64,000 bases of DNA from the NCBI GenBank assembly GCA_964393275.1, contig CAYMTA010000004.1:62001-126000 (forward strand). The letters run 5' to 3'. Source of the DNA: SLRI01 sp964393275. GTDB lineage: Bacteria > Pseudomonadota > Alphaproteobacteria > Geminicoccales > Geminicoccaceae. The notes under the pieces were generated by a model. It saw only the letters and a program-made list of their open reading frames with translations, was not told the DNA's origin and searched no databases. Within the stretch, counting starts at the first letter, position 1. The number at the start of each line of letters is the position of its first letter. Positions 18,119 through 29,648 of the stretch are shown here, piece after piece. A program made the translations under genes and the position numbers.

Positions 18119-21100
18119 ATGAGTCGAGGGCAGGTAAAAGGTTTCGCCGCGGCCGCCCTCGGCATGGCGCTCGGCGGCTTCCTCGCGACCGATGGGGCAC
18201 GCGCCGCGACCGTGCCGCTCGACATCGTCTATGGCCCCGTGGCGCACACGCGCGAGGGCGATATCGACCATCGCGAGAACCTGTTCATCAGCGTTCCGGC
18301 CGACCTGAAGGGCCACCTCTTCCTCCGCCTCTTCGATCCCGAGACCGCCGGCCAGCACGACACGGCCTATGGCAGCTTCGCCAACAGCAGCGTGGTGTTC
18401 CGCCTGATCGGCGGCGCCGGCGCCTTCACCGGCCTGAAGCTGCCGGCGGCGGTAGCCGATGGCGTCGCGGCGGGCGACATGCCTCCGCCCGACGAGCCGG
18501 GCGTGCTGATCGCCGAGCAGCGGTTCGGCGCGGACGAGGCGACGGATGACCGCTGGGTGACCCTGACCCCCTTTCAGGCGAGCCAGGGCGAGATCAGGGA
18601 CGGCCGCGCCTATTTCCGCCTCGACGTGGTCGGCGAGGCCGGCGACGACGGCAATGTCTTCGCCTTCGAGGTCAGCCGGTCTCAGGATTCGAGCGAGCCG
18701 CCGGAGGATGTCCGGCTCTTCGCCTACCGGCCGACCCTGCGCTGGCCGGGCCCGCCCGAGGCGGTCGAGCTCCGCTTCGCGGCGCCGGCGGGCGAGCGGG
18801 CGACCTTGCAGAATTTCGATGGTGCCAGCGCATCGGTCGAGCTGGTCTCGACCTATGCGAGCACCCCGCTGCCGGCATCCGGCCAGGACGCCTGGGCGTC
18901 CGGCGACTTCATCGTGCCCGAGGGGCCGACCGCGATCGAGTTCCGGGGCGGCAACGAGACGCCCAACGATTTGACCTTCGCGCTCTTCGACAGCGCGGGG
19001 CGGCCTCTGCCCTTCGAGCTGCCGGCACGGCTCCAGGAGCCGGCTCCGCGGCCCGAGGCGGTCGGCGTCGCGACGCCACTCGCCGACTGCGAGGCGGTCG
19101 CGTTCGACGCCAGCGGCTCGAGCGGCGACGGTCCCCTTCGCACGCAATGGCTGTTCGGCGACGGCGCCGATTCGGACGAGCCGGTCGTCGTGCACCGCTA
19201 CGCCGCACCCGGCCGCTACGAGGCGGAGCTGCGCGTGCGCAATCCCGGCGACCGGGTCGCCTCGGGCAGCGCCATCCGCCTTCCGGTCCATGTGCGCAAC
19301 CGGCCCGTGGCGGTGGCGGGCGACCCGGTCATCGCGGCACCGGGCGACGAGATCCTGTTCGACGGCTCGGGCTCGATCCCGAGCGACCAGCCGATCTCGA
19401 GCTATCTCTGGACCTTCGGCGACGGCAGCCAGGCGAGCGGGGCCGAGGCACGCAAGACCTATGCGGCGCCGGGCCTCTACCGCAGTGTGCTCCGGGTCGC
19501 CGACGGCGCCGACCACCCCTGCAGCTTCGGCACCGCCGAGCGGCTGGTCACGATCAACTTCCAGCCCACGGCCGAAGCCGGCGAGGGGCGGGAGGCGGCG
19601 GTCGGCGAGACCGTTCGCCTCGACGGCGGGGCCAGCTACGACATCGACGGCAAGATCGCCCAGTGGCGCTGGACGTTCGGCGACGGCGACGGGAGCGACC
19701 AGCCGGCCGTCGACCATGCGTTCACCGCACCGGGCGTCTACGAGGCGCGGCTGACGGTCACCGACGATGCCGGCGTCGCCAACAGCAGCGCCTCGGACAC
19801 GCTGCGGATCACGGTCAACGCGCCACCGGTGCCGGTCTCGACGCAGCCGGAGAGGCCGATCGCGGTGGGCGAGGTCACCCGCTTCGACGCCACGCGGTCG
19901 AGCGATCCCGACGGCGAGATCCTGGCCTATCAATGGGCCTTCGGCGACGGCGCCATGGCCGAGGGACCGGTGGTCGAGTACGCCTACGCGGCACCCGGCA
20001 TCTACGAGGTGCGGCTGACCGTGCGCGACGATTCGGCGACCTTGTCCGATACGGTCGAGACCGGGTTCCAGGTGATCGTCAGCGCGGCCCCGGTCGCCGA
20101 CGCGGGGCCGGACCAGCTCGTCACCGCGAGCGAGGTGGCTTTCGATGGCGGCGGCTCCAGCGACGCCGACGGCGAGATCACGAGCTGGGAGTGGACCTTC
20201 GGCGACGGTGCCACGGGCAGCGGCCGGACCGTGCGCCATGCCTATGCCGACCCCGGCACCTACGAGGTCGGCCTGACGGTCCGCGACGATTCCGGCGCGC
20301 CGCTCAACGTCGCCCGGGACACGGCAATCTTGCGCATCAACCAGTCGCCAATCGCCGATGCCGGTCCGGACCTGGTGGCCGCCCCCGGCCAGGAGCTGAC
20401 CTTCGACGGCCGTGGCTCGGTCGATCCCGATGGCACGGTCCAGACCTATCACTGGCGGTTCGGCGACGGCAGCGAGGCAGAGGGCCTCCAGGTCAGGCAC
20501 GGCTTCGACACCCCCGGCCACTACCGGGTCGAGCTGACGGTCCGGGACGACACCGGCCAGGAGGCGGCCTTCGACGTCGACGAGGCGCGGGTGACGGTGA
20601 ACGCCCCGCCGGTCGCCAATGCCGGGCCGGACCTGCTGACCGCACCCGGCGCCGAGCTCGCGCTCGAGAGCGCCGGCTCGTTCGATCCCGACGGCCGGAT
20701 CGAGGTCTATCGCTGGGACTTCGACGATCTGGCGACGCCGGTCTTCGCCGCGTCGCCGAAGCGCGTCCTCGACCGGCCGGGCGTCTACACGGCGCAGCTC
20801 ACCGTGATCGACGACAGCGGCACGCTCAACGCCTCGAGCACCGACGAGGTGCTGATCCACGTCAACCATGCACCGATCGCCGAGGCGGGGCCGGAAATCC
20901 GCACCGACGAGCTGATCGTCACCCTCGATGGCTCCAATTCGGTCGACGCCGATGGCGACACCCTGGTCTTCACCTGGGACCCGGGCGACGGCTCGCCGGC
21001 GCTGACCGGGCGAACGGTGACCCATGCCTACCCGCGCGGCGGCGTCTTTCCGGTGACTCTCACGGTCGACGACGGCACCGGCCTCGACAACTCCAGCGCC

Positions 21101-22966
21101 GTCGATGCGACCCGCGTGGTGATCAACAGCCGGCCGATCGCGGTGGCCGGCGGCAATCACGACGTCTGCTCCGGCGAGAGCATCCTCTTCGACGGCAGCG
21201 CCTCCTCAGACCCGGATGGCGGACTGCTGCGCTACGAATGGGATTTCGGCGACGGGACGCGGGCGAGCCTGGTCAATCCGGCCAAGACCTACGAGCGGCC
21301 CGGCGTCTACCCGGTGACGCTGACGGTCCGGGACGAGAGCGGCGCGCCTTCCGGCGTGCACAGCGACCGGGTCGTCGCCGTGGTGCGCGAGGCGCCGATC
21401 GCCGTGGCCGGCCCGCCGATCCGGGCATGCACCAACCAGACCATCCGCTTCGACGGCTCCCGCTCGACCGACGCCGACGGGGCCGTCAATCTCTTCTCCT
21501 GGAATTTCGGCGACGGATCGACCGGCGGCGGCGAGAAGCCGACCCATCTCTACGAGCGGCCGGGCGAGTACCGCGTCGTCCTGACCATCACCGGCGACAG
21601 CGGCGGAAGCTGCAACCCGCTCGACACCGACGAGACGAAGGTGACCGTCAGCGAGGCGCCGAGGGTTTCGATCGACGGCCCGGCCCGCGTCGCCATCGGC
21701 GTGCCCGTCACCTGGCGGGGAGTGGCGAGCGATGTGGCCGGGGCCGGTGCCGCCGCGTTCGAATGGCGGATGCCGGACGGTCAGGTGTCGCAGGGTCCGA
21801 CCGCCACGCACAGCTTCACCGAGCCCGGCACCCACGAGGTTGCCCTGACCGCCCGGTTCGGCGATGGCGAGGGCGAGTGCGGGGCCATCGAGACGAAGCT
21901 GAAGGTCGTCGCCAACGCACCGCCCGTGGCCGATGCGGGCGGTGCCCGCGTCGTCGCCCTGGGCGACGGGCTCCTTCTCGATGCCTCGGCGTCGAGCGAC
22001 CCCGATGGCGCCATCACCCGCTACGACTGGGACTTCGGCGACGGCCAATCCGGATCGGGCGTCGAGGCCCGCCACCACTACGCCGAGCCCGGCACCTACA
22101 CCCTCACCCTGACGGTCACCGACGATGCCGGGGTGGCGAACAGCACGACGACCACGACCGAACAGGTCACCGTCAACCCGACCGCGAAGGCGGGCATAGA
22201 GGCACCCTGGCCGCTCTGTCCGGGCGAGAGCCACGAATGGGTGGCCCAGGCGGCCGACGGGGTCGCGGCGGCCTGGCGATTCGGCGATAGCACCGAGATG
22301 GAGGGCAAAACGGTCCAGCACGCCTTCGCGCAGCCCGGGCTCTTCCCGGTGACGGTGACCCTCGATGACGGCCGGGGCCTCGCCAACAGCGTGACGACCG
22401 ACACGGTCTTCGTCCGCGTCGATCGCACGCCCGTCGCCGAAGCCGGCCCCGACCAGCGGGCCTGTCCAGGCGACACGCTCGTCTTCGACGCCGGGGAATC
22501 GGTCGACCATGACGGCAGCCTCGAAGGCTTCACCTGGCGCTTCGACGACGGCGTGGTGCTGGAGGGACAGAGGGTCGAGCGCCGCTTCGACGCCCCCGGC
22601 CTCTTCGTGGCGGAGCTGACCGTGGCCGACGAGACCGGGGCCGCCTGTGGCGTCGCCACGGACCGTGCGGCCGTGCGGATCAACGCGCCGCCCGTGGTCG
22701 ATGCCGGGCCGGACCTCGCGGGACCGGTCGGCGCCGTCCACGACGACTTCATCTTCGACGCCAGCACCGCCCGCGACCCGGACGGCGACGGCGTGCAGGT
22801 GCTTTGGGACCTGGGCGACGGCACCCGCCGCACTGGCGCCGTGATCAAGCATCGCTACGCCGCACCCGGCGACTACACGGTGACCGCGCAGGCCAGCGAC
22901 AGCAGCGGTCTCGCCTGCGGCGTCGCCACGGATACGGCCATGGTCAGAGCGCGTGCCCGACCCTGA
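18119..22966 (+). CDS. large exported PKD-repeat protein (15 PKD-like units)
   Basis: This protein of about 1,615 aa has a signal peptide (MSRGQVKGFAAAALGMALGG, cleavage near ARA-ATV), a unique N-terminal region of about 300 residues, then 15 tandem PKD-like units to the end. Each carries a W-x-FGDG core (WTFGDGSQ, WAFGDGAM, WDFGDGTR and so on) followed by Y-x-x-PG-x-Y-x-x-x-LTV; four or five units have degenerate cores such as WDFDDL or WRMPDG. PKD domains are beta-sandwich spacers and binding modules of surface proteins. The frame is open from TTG 18050, which overlaps the FecR stop; ATG 18119 is preferred because AGGGA precedes it and it begins the signal peptide. No anchor or catalytic domain is visible. 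Confidence 0.82.
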   Translation: MSRGQVKGFAAAALGMALGGFLATDGARAATVPLDIVYGPVAHTREGDIDHRENLFISVPADLKGHLFLRLFDPETAGQHDTAYGSFANSSVVFRLIGGAGAFTGLKLPAAVADGVAAGDMPPPDEPGVLIAEQRFGADEATDDRWVTLTPFQASQGEIRDGRAYFRLDVVGEAGDDGNVFAFEVSRSQDSSEPPEDVRLFAYRPTLRWPGPPEAVELRFAAPAGERATLQNFDGASASVELVSTYASTPLPASGQDAWASGDFIVPEGPTAIEFRGGNETPNDLTFALFDSAGRPLPFELPARLQEPAPRPEAVGVATPLADCEAVAFDASGSSGDGPLRTQWLFGDGADSDEPVVVHRYAAPGRYEAELRVRNPGDRVASGSAIRLPVHVRNRPVAVAGDPVIAAPGDEILFDGSGSIPSDQPISSYLWTFGDGSQASGAEARKTYAAPGLYRSVLRVADGADHPCSFGTAERLVTINFQPTAEAGEGREAAVGETVRLDGGASYDIDGKIAQWRWTFGDGDGSDQPAVDHAFTAPGVYEARLTVTDDAGVANSSASDTLRITVNAPPVPVSTQPERPIAVGEVTRFDATRSSDPDGEILAYQWAFGDGAMAEGPVVEYAYAAPGIYEVRLTVRDDSATLSDTVETGFQVIVSAAPVADAGPDQLVTASEVAFDGGGSSDADGEITSWEWTFGDGATGSGRTVRHAYADPGTYEVGLTVRDDSGAPLNVARDTAILRINQSPIADAGPDLVAAPGQELTFDGRGSVDPDGTVQTYHWRFGDGSEAEGLQVRHGFDTPGHYRVELTVRDDTGQEAAFDVDEARVTVNAPPVANAGPDLLTAPGAELALESAGSFDPDGRIEVYRWDFDDLATPVFAASPKRVLDRPGVYTAQLTVIDDSGTLNASSTDEVLIHVNHAPIAEAGPEIRTDELIVTLDGSNSVDADGDTLVFTWDPGDGSPALTGRTVTHAYPRGGVFPVTLTVDDGTGLDNSSAVDATRVVINSRPIAVAGGNHDVCSGESILFDGSASSDPDGGLLRYEWDFGDGTRASLVNPAKTYERPGVYPVTLTVRDESGAPSGVHSDRVVAVVREAPIAVAGPPIRACTNQTIRFDGSRSTDADGAVNLFSWNFGDGSTGGGEKPTHLYERPGEYRVVLTITGDSGGSCNPLDTDETKVTVSEAPRVSIDGPARVAIGVPVTWRGVASDVAGAGAAAFEWRMPDGQVSQGPTATHSFTEPGTHEVALTARFGDGEGECGAIETKLKVVANAPPVADAGGARVVALGDGLLLDASASSDPDGAITRYDWDFGDGQSGSGVEARHHYAEPGTYTLTLTVTDDAGVANSTTTTTEQVTVNPTAKAGIEAPWPLCPGESHEWVAQAADGVAAAWRFGDSTEMEGKTVQHAFAQPGLFPVTVTLDDGRGLANSVTTDTVFVRVDRTPVAEAGPDQRACPGDTLVFDAGESVDHDGSLEGFTWRFDDGVVLEGQRVERRFDAPGLFVAELTVADETGAACGVATDRAAVRINAPPVVDAGPDLAGPVGAVHDDFIFDASTARDPDGDGVQVLWDLGDGTRRTGAVIKHRYAAPGDYTVTAQASDSSGLACGVATDTAMVRARARP

Positions 22967-24752
22967 CACCGCCACGCGACCGCGAAGGCGCCTGCGCTTC
23001 CCGCTCAGCGGCAAGGTCTTCCTCTTCGCCGTGCTGATCGCCCTGACACCCCTGGTCCTGGTCGGCCAGAACCTCGTGCGCATCACCCAGGACGAGCTCA
23101 AGAGCGCCGCCAACGAGCAGCTCGCGGACGCCGCGGACCAGCTCCGGGAGAGCCTCGACGACAGCTATCGGGGCAACTGGCTGACCCCCCTGCTGCTGAT
23201 CCGCAACGGCATCGACAGCGAGAAGCTGGCGGTGCCCGAGAAGGTCTCGCTGATGACCCTCGGGCTCGCCAACATCCCGGGCGTGGTGGCCCTGCAGCTC
23301 ACGGTCGGCCAGTCGGCGCTGCCGATCCTGGTCACTGACGAGGCCTATTCGGCGCGGCTCCAAGCGGCTGGAGTCGACGCCGTGGCCGAGCTCCGCACGC
23401 CCTTGGCCGCGATCGAGGCGGTGCGCAAGAGCGGCGATTACGGTGTGCCGACGATCAACCGCATCGCCGCGACCGGTGACTGGCTGGCGACGGTGGCCCT
23501 GCCGCTCGCCTCCGAGTTCGCCGGGCAGAAGCTGACCTTGAGCGCTCGAATCGATCTCCAGTCGCTGGCGACGGTGATCCAGAGCCACCCCTTCGCCCGG
23601 CGCGGCGAGATCTCGGTGATCGATGCCACTGGCCATACGGTCCTCGAGGCCGAGCCGCGTGACCTCACCGGCCGGGCGATCGTCGATTCGGCGCTCCGCC
23701 TGATCGAGGGCGATGCCCGGGCCGCCACGGTCGAAGCCTACGACCGGCCGGACGGCACGGCGATGCTGGGCGCCTACGCCTTCCCGAAGACGCTGCCCTG
23801 GGCCGTGATCACCGAGCTCGGCGAGCGCAATGCCTATGCGGTGGTCGGGCAGATGACGCGCAACCTGGCGCTCTGGATTCTCGCCGGCTTCTGCGCCGCG
23901 GCCCTCGCCGCCGGCTTCTTCGCGCGCCGGCTGACGCGGCCGATCCTGCGGATCGGCGAGGTGGCGAACCGGGTCGGCGGCGGCGACTTCAAGACGCGCG
24001 TCCAGGGCGTCCGCTCGAACGACGAGATCGGCGATCTGGCGGAGCGCATGAACACCATGATCCGCGAGCTCGGCGAGCGCCTCGAGCTCATGAAGTTCGT
24101 CTCGCGCGGCACCGTCAGGGCGATCCGGGCGGCGGATGCGTCCGGCATCTCGCGCATCGGCGAGCGGCGCCCCGCCGCCATGCTGTTCTCGGATATCCGG
24201 GGCTACACGGCCTTCGCCGAGACGGTCGATCCCGAGGTCGTGGTCGAGATGCTCAACTCCTACCTCGATACCCAGACCGCCATCGTCGAGACGCATGGCG
24301 GCGATGTCGACAAGTTCATCGCCGACGAGCTGGTCGCGGTCTTCCTGGGCGAGGGCATGGAGCGCCGCGCAGTCGCCTCGGCCCTCGACATCCAGGAGGC
24401 GATGACCGGGCTCCTGCGCGCGCATCCGGAGTGGGATCTGCATGTCGGCATCGGGATCAGCGCCGGCGAGGTGGTGATGGGTGCCATGGGGGCCCGCGAG
24501 CGCATGGACTTCACCGTGCTCGGCGACCCGGTCAACCTCGCGTCCAGGCTCTGCGACGCCGCCCCGCCCCGCTCGATCCTGGTGAGCGAGCCCGTCCAGG
24601 CCGCCCTCGCGGACGACCCCGACCTCGTCCTGGAACCCCTGGAGCCGATCAGGATCAAGGGCAAGCGCGAGCTCGTGCCGGTCTTCAAGGCCCGTCGTGC
24701 CGTCCGCGCGGGCAGGAGCGAGGCCCCGGCCCTCGATCGCCGGGTCTCCTGA
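22953..24752 (+). CDS. membrane adenylate cyclase with extracytoplasmic sensor and HAMP domain
   Basis: This is a 599-aa class III cyclase making cAMP from ATP. TM1 lies at about 21-39, the periplasmic sensor region at about 45-300, TM2 at about 305-325, HAMP at about 327-380, and the cyclase domain from about 407. The metal Asp residues are in LFSDIRGYTAF and DKFIADE, and the Lys there is the adenine-selecting position; transition-state Asn and Arg are in GDPVNLASRL. The usual Gly of KFIGD is Ala. The GTG start overlaps the PKD gene by 14 bp, so the three genes FecR-PKD-cyclase are one coupled unit. The cyclase probably reads an envelope signal; the ligand is unknown. Confidence 0.88.
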   Translation: MPDPDTATRPRRRLRFPLSGKVFLFAVLIALTPLVLVGQNLVRITQDELKSAANEQLADAADQLRESLDDSYRGNWLTPLLLIRNGIDSEKLAVPEKVSLMTLGLANIPGVVALQLTVGQSALPILVTDEAYSARLQAAGVDAVAELRTPLAAIEAVRKSGDYGVPTINRIAATGDWLATVALPLASEFAGQKLTLSARIDLQSLATVIQSHPFARRGEISVIDATGHTVLEAEPRDLTGRAIVDSALRLIEGDARAATVEAYDRPDGTAMLGAYAFPKTLPWAVITELGERNAYAVVGQMTRNLALWILAGFCAAALAAGFFARRLTRPILRIGEVANRVGGGDFKTRVQGVRSNDEIGDLAERMNTMIRELGERLELMKFVSRGTVRAIRAADASGISRIGERRPAAMLFSDIRGYTAFAETVDPEVVVEMLNSYLDTQTAIVETHGGDVDKFIADELVAVFLGEGMERRAVASALDIQEAMTGLLRAHPEWDLHVGIGISAGEVVMGAMGARERMDFTVLGDPVNLASRLCDAAPPRSILVSEPVQAALADDPDLVLEPLEPIRIKGKRELVPVFKARRAVRAGRSEAPALDRRVS

Positions 24753-24856
24753 GCGCGGATCGCGTCTGGCTCGGGGAAGGTGCCGCAGACCCTGCCCTTG
24801 CACCCGGCCCGGCTGGCGACTAAGCCCTGCGGCAAGAGAAGCCTTCGGATTTTCTC

Positions 24857-25515
24857 ATGCGCGCCGCCGTCGTCACCTTTCCTGGATCCAACTGCGACCG
24901 CGACCTCGCGGTGGCGCTGGAGGCCCTGCTGGATCGGCCGGTGGCGCGGGTCTGGCATGGCGAGAGCGCGCTGCCGCCGGTCGATCTGGTCGGCATCCCG
25001 GGCGGCTTCGCCTACGGCGACCATCTGCGCTGCGGGGCCATCGCCGCGCGCTCGCCGATCATGGCCGCGGTCGCCCACCATGCCGGGGCGGGCGGTGCCG
25101 TCATCGGCATCTGCAACGGCTTTCAGGTGCTGACCGAGGCGGGGCTGCTGCCGGGTGCCCTGATCAGGAACGCCAGCCTGCGCTTCGTCTGCCGCCATGT
25201 CCGCGTCCAGGTGACCGCCAGGGACAACCCCTTCACCGCCGCCTATCCCGAGGGTGCCGTGCTGTCGCTGCCGGTGGCGCATCACGACGGCAACTACGTC
25301 ATCGACGACGCCGGCCTCGCCCGTCTCGAGGCGGAAGACAGGATCGCCTTTCGCTACCTCGACAACCCGAACGGCTCGACCAGCGACATCGCCGGCGTGC
25401 TCTCCTCGAACCGCCGCGTGCTCGGCCTGATGCCGCATCCCGAGCGCGCCATCGAGCCACTCCTGGGCTCGTCCGATGGACGGCCGCTCTTCACCTCGCT
25501 GCTCGAGGCCTTCCG

Positions 25516-25519
<4 letters not shown>
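24857..25519 (+). CDS. purQ: phosphoribosylformylglycinamidine synthase, glutamine amidotransferase subunit
   Basis: This 220-aa class I glutamine amidotransferase supplies ammonia to PurL in de novo purine synthesis (FGAR to FGAM). The nucleophile Cys lies in GICNGFQ, and the His-Glu pair in LMPHPERA. The N-terminus VVTFPGSNCDRD and GGFAYGDHLRCGA are PurQ signatures. The TGA overlaps the purL ATG. No purS lies in the 104 bp upstream, so the third subunit must be elsewhere. Confidence 0.95.
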
Positions 25520-27750
<2,231 letters not shown>

Positions 27751-27984
27751 ATGCCGATGACCGTGGCCGAAATCGAAACGGCGATCAAAGCCGCCCTGCC
27801 CGATGCCGAGATCCAGATCGAGGACCTCGCCGGCGACGGCGACCATTATCGCGCCACCGTCGTCTCGAGCGCTTTCCAGGGCATGCCCCGGGTCCGCCAG
27901 CACCAGCTCGTCTACGACGCGCTCGGCGGCCGCATGGGCGGCGCGCTGCACGCCCTGGCGCTCACCACCCGAGCACCCGCCTGA
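27751..27984 (+). CDS. BolA family protein
   Basis: This 77-aa protein has the class II KH-like BolA fold: MTVAEIETAIKAALPDAEIQ, then FQGMPRVRQHQLVYDALGG with the conserved C-terminal RVRQHQ-x-VY helix. The family's [2Fe-2S]-sharing His is in RQHQL. BolA proteins pair with monothiol glutaredoxins of the Grx4 type, and such a gene follows 50 bp downstream. It starts directly after the purL stop. Confidence 0.9.
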   Translation: MPMTVAEIETAIKAALPDAEIQIEDLAGDGDHYRATVVSSAFQGMPRVRQHQLVYDALGGRMGGALHALALTTRAPA

Positions 27985-28034
27985 CACCCGGCTGAAGCCG
28001 CGGCCCAAGCCCTGGCAATGAGGAGACACCAGCG

Positions 28035-28364
28035 ATGACCGACCCGATCCAGACCACCATCCAGGACCAGATCACCAAGGACGACGTCGTCCTCTACATG
28101 AAGGGCACGCCGGTCTTCCCGATGTGCGGCTTCTCCGCCGGCATCGTCCAGGTCCTCGGCCACCTCGACGTCAAGTTCCAGGCCTACAACGTCCTCGACG
28201 ACATGAACCTGCGCGAGGGCATCAAGGAATTCTCCAACTGGCCGACCATCCCCCAGCTCTACGTCAAGGGCGAGTTCATCGGCGGCTTCGACATCGTCCG
28301 CGAGATGGCCGAGAACGGCGAGCTGCAGGAAACGCTGAAGGAAAAGGGCGTGGCGGCGGCCTGA
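28035..28364 (+). CDS. grxD: monothiol glutaredoxin, Grx4 family
   Basis: This 109-aa monothiol glutaredoxin carries [2Fe-2S] clusters with glutathione and BolA. The active motif CGFS is in PMCGFSAGIVQ, and the GSH-binding segments WPTIPQLYV and GGFDI are intact. GAGGAGACACC precedes the ATG. The last 115 bp recur at 29874-29988 with four mismatches, so this complete gene may have a 3' end supplied by an inserted element, while its probable original end and terminator lie 1.6 kb downstream. Confidence 0.95.
   Translation: MTDPIQTTIQDQITKDDVVLYMKGTPVFPMCGFSAGIVQVLGHLDVKFQAYNVLDDMNLREGIKEFSNWPTIPQLYVKGEFIGGFDIVREMAENGELQETLKEKGVAAA
28250..28364 (+). repeat. 115-bp direct repeat, proximal copy (3' end of grxD)
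   Basis: Matches 29874-29988 at 111 of 115 positions. Three differences are synonymous third-position changes and one converts Gly to Ala. Identity starts abruptly at CCCCCAG and ends at the stop codon. The pair brackets the poly-gamma-glutamate hydrolase islet and looks like an integration junction. Confidence 0.9.
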
Positions 28365-28931
28365 GGTTCTCGGCGACGAGCTGGACCTCCATGAGCCCCG
28401 CTATATGGCGGGCGCTGTGGATCAGCTCGTGGCTGGCGGTTCAGGGCGCATTTTTCGGGCACTCGATGCCCCACTTAAGCCAACGCAAGTCCACGCCGTC
28501 GGCCACTTCCGGCGTCGTCACGCTCGCCTATCTGCCCTTCAACTTCTCTTGCTGACTCACTGATCGTGACGATCGGCTAGGGTGCGGTGGGTCGGGATGA
28601 TCACCAGGTAGGCGCCAGCGGACGGGCCAAGTACGGCCGAATACGGCCGAAAAACATCGAGCCGGCCGAACATCCACTGGTGCCCGGCGGGCTCTTGGAG
28701 GATCGCTCAGCCATTCCGGTCATGGGAACGGCATGGTAAACCCCCTTATGGCAAATCATTCTTGCACTGGCCAAAGCGCTGGGTCGGATCCTGGGGTCAC
28801 CGAGATCTGGAGTACGCGCCTTCGGCTCTCCTGCGCCACCTTTCGGGTCACTCCAAAGCCCGGTGTCCGCCATTGACGCGGGCTGCAATTTGAAAAATCT
28901 GGCTCAGAACCTCAACGACGTGGGCGTTAAT
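28365..28931. other. islet segment without a confident gene
   Basis: The frame entered at 28360 stays open to a TGA at 28561-28563 and reads LDLHEPRYMAGAVDQLVAGG and onward. I do not recognise it; it may be the tail of a decayed gene. From 28564 to 28931 I see no coding potential apart from an in-frame upstream extension of the next gene to GTG 28863. Short CGGCCGAA repeats lie at about 28630-28670. GC content visibly falls towards 28900. Confidence 0.5.
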
Positions 28932-29516
28932 ATGCACAAGGATCGGTACCAGAGCTTCGGTGCTCTCTCAAGAGTTGAAGTTGAGGGCGATGACTTTGGC
29001 ATCGTCTCAGAAGATCGGGGTTCAAAATATCTGATAATTGCGCCACATGGTGGATTTATTGAGCCCGGCACTTCTGAGATATCGCGCGCGGTGGCCGGGG
29101 AGGACTACTCCCTGTATATTTTTGAAGGTCTTAGAAATCGACCTTTCCGCGATCTCCACATCACTTCAACTTCGTTCGACGAGCCAAAGGCTCTAGGCAT
29201 GGCTGCGAAGTCAGAGCGGGTGGTGGCGATACACGGACGCGCCGACAACGGGGACGGCGACACCATTTGGTTGGGCGGCCTGGATGCGGAATTGGTGTCA
29301 CTCATCGAAACGCGCCTCATTGAGGCGGGCTTCGGAGTTCTCATTGCCAAGAATGAATTGGCAGGAACGCATCGGGAGAACATCTGCAATCGCGGTCAGC
29401 TTGGTAAGGGCGTTCAACTCGAACTGCCACGATCACTCCGCAATGATCTCATCAGCGATACAGCCAAAATGGCACGTTTTACAGAAGAACTACGCCAAGC
29501 GGTTGTGACAGTGTGA
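28932..29516 (+). CDS. poly-gamma-glutamate hydrolase family protein (YjqB/DUF867-like)
   Basis: This 194-aa zinc peptidase-like protein belongs to the family of phage PghP and YjqB/YmaC, which degrades poly-gamma-glutamate. Characteristic motifs are IIAPHGGFIEPGTSEIS (His and Glu ligands), YSLYIFEG, LHITSTSFDEP and VVAIHGRAD (further His). The ATG at 28932 gives the typical start MHKDRYQSFGALS; GTG 28863 would add 23 residues. The gene is clearly AT-richer than its neighbours, with unusual codons such as ATA, TTA and AGA, and sits between the grxD 3'-end repeats. It was probably acquired horizontally. Confidence 0.85.
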   Translation: MHKDRYQSFGALSRVEVEGDDFGIVSEDRGSKYLIIAPHGGFIEPGTSEISRAVAGEDYSLYIFEGLRNRPFRDLHITSTSFDEPKALGMAAKSERVVAIHGRADNGDGDTIWLGGLDAELVSLIETRLIEAGFGVLIAKNELAGTHRENICNRGQLGKGVQLELPRSLRNDLISDTAKMARFTEELRQAVVTV

Positions 29517-29521
29517 ATTCT

Positions 29522-29620
29522 CCACCGCCTAAAGGCGGTGGCTTCAGATGACGGCTCGAAGCCGGATCGGTCCGCCCTGCGGCGGACTCACGTGACGTGG
29601 AAGTCGTCGTCCGGTTCTGG
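29522..29620 (+). mobile_element. solo IS200/IS605-like end (remnant)
   Basis: A perfect 8-bp stem with TAAA loop (CCACCGCC/GGCGGTGG, 29522-29541) is followed by CTTCAGATGACGG, CTCGAAGC and GGATCGG. The intact IS200-type element at 52711-53360 has the same layout: hairpin, CTTTAATGAGG, CTCGAAGC, GGATCG. No transposase reading frame is present here. The right boundary is approximate. Confidence 0.55.
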
Positions 29621-29648
29621 CGGGACCTGGTTCCTGATGTACTCTGGG

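Noticed and set aside
14871..21160. Long minus-strand open frames opposite the FecR and PKD genes
   Set aside because: They mirror conserved plus-strand domains and show low-complexity charged sequence without motifs.
18119..22966. Repetitive DNA considered as a CRISPR or satellite array
   Set aside because: The periodicity is that of about 80-90 codons per PKD unit, the repeats diverge at DNA level and the frame is continuous.
28124..28555. Open frame overlapping the 3' half of grxD and running into the islet
   Set aside because: Its first half is an out-of-frame reading of grxD; the remainder has no recognisable domain.
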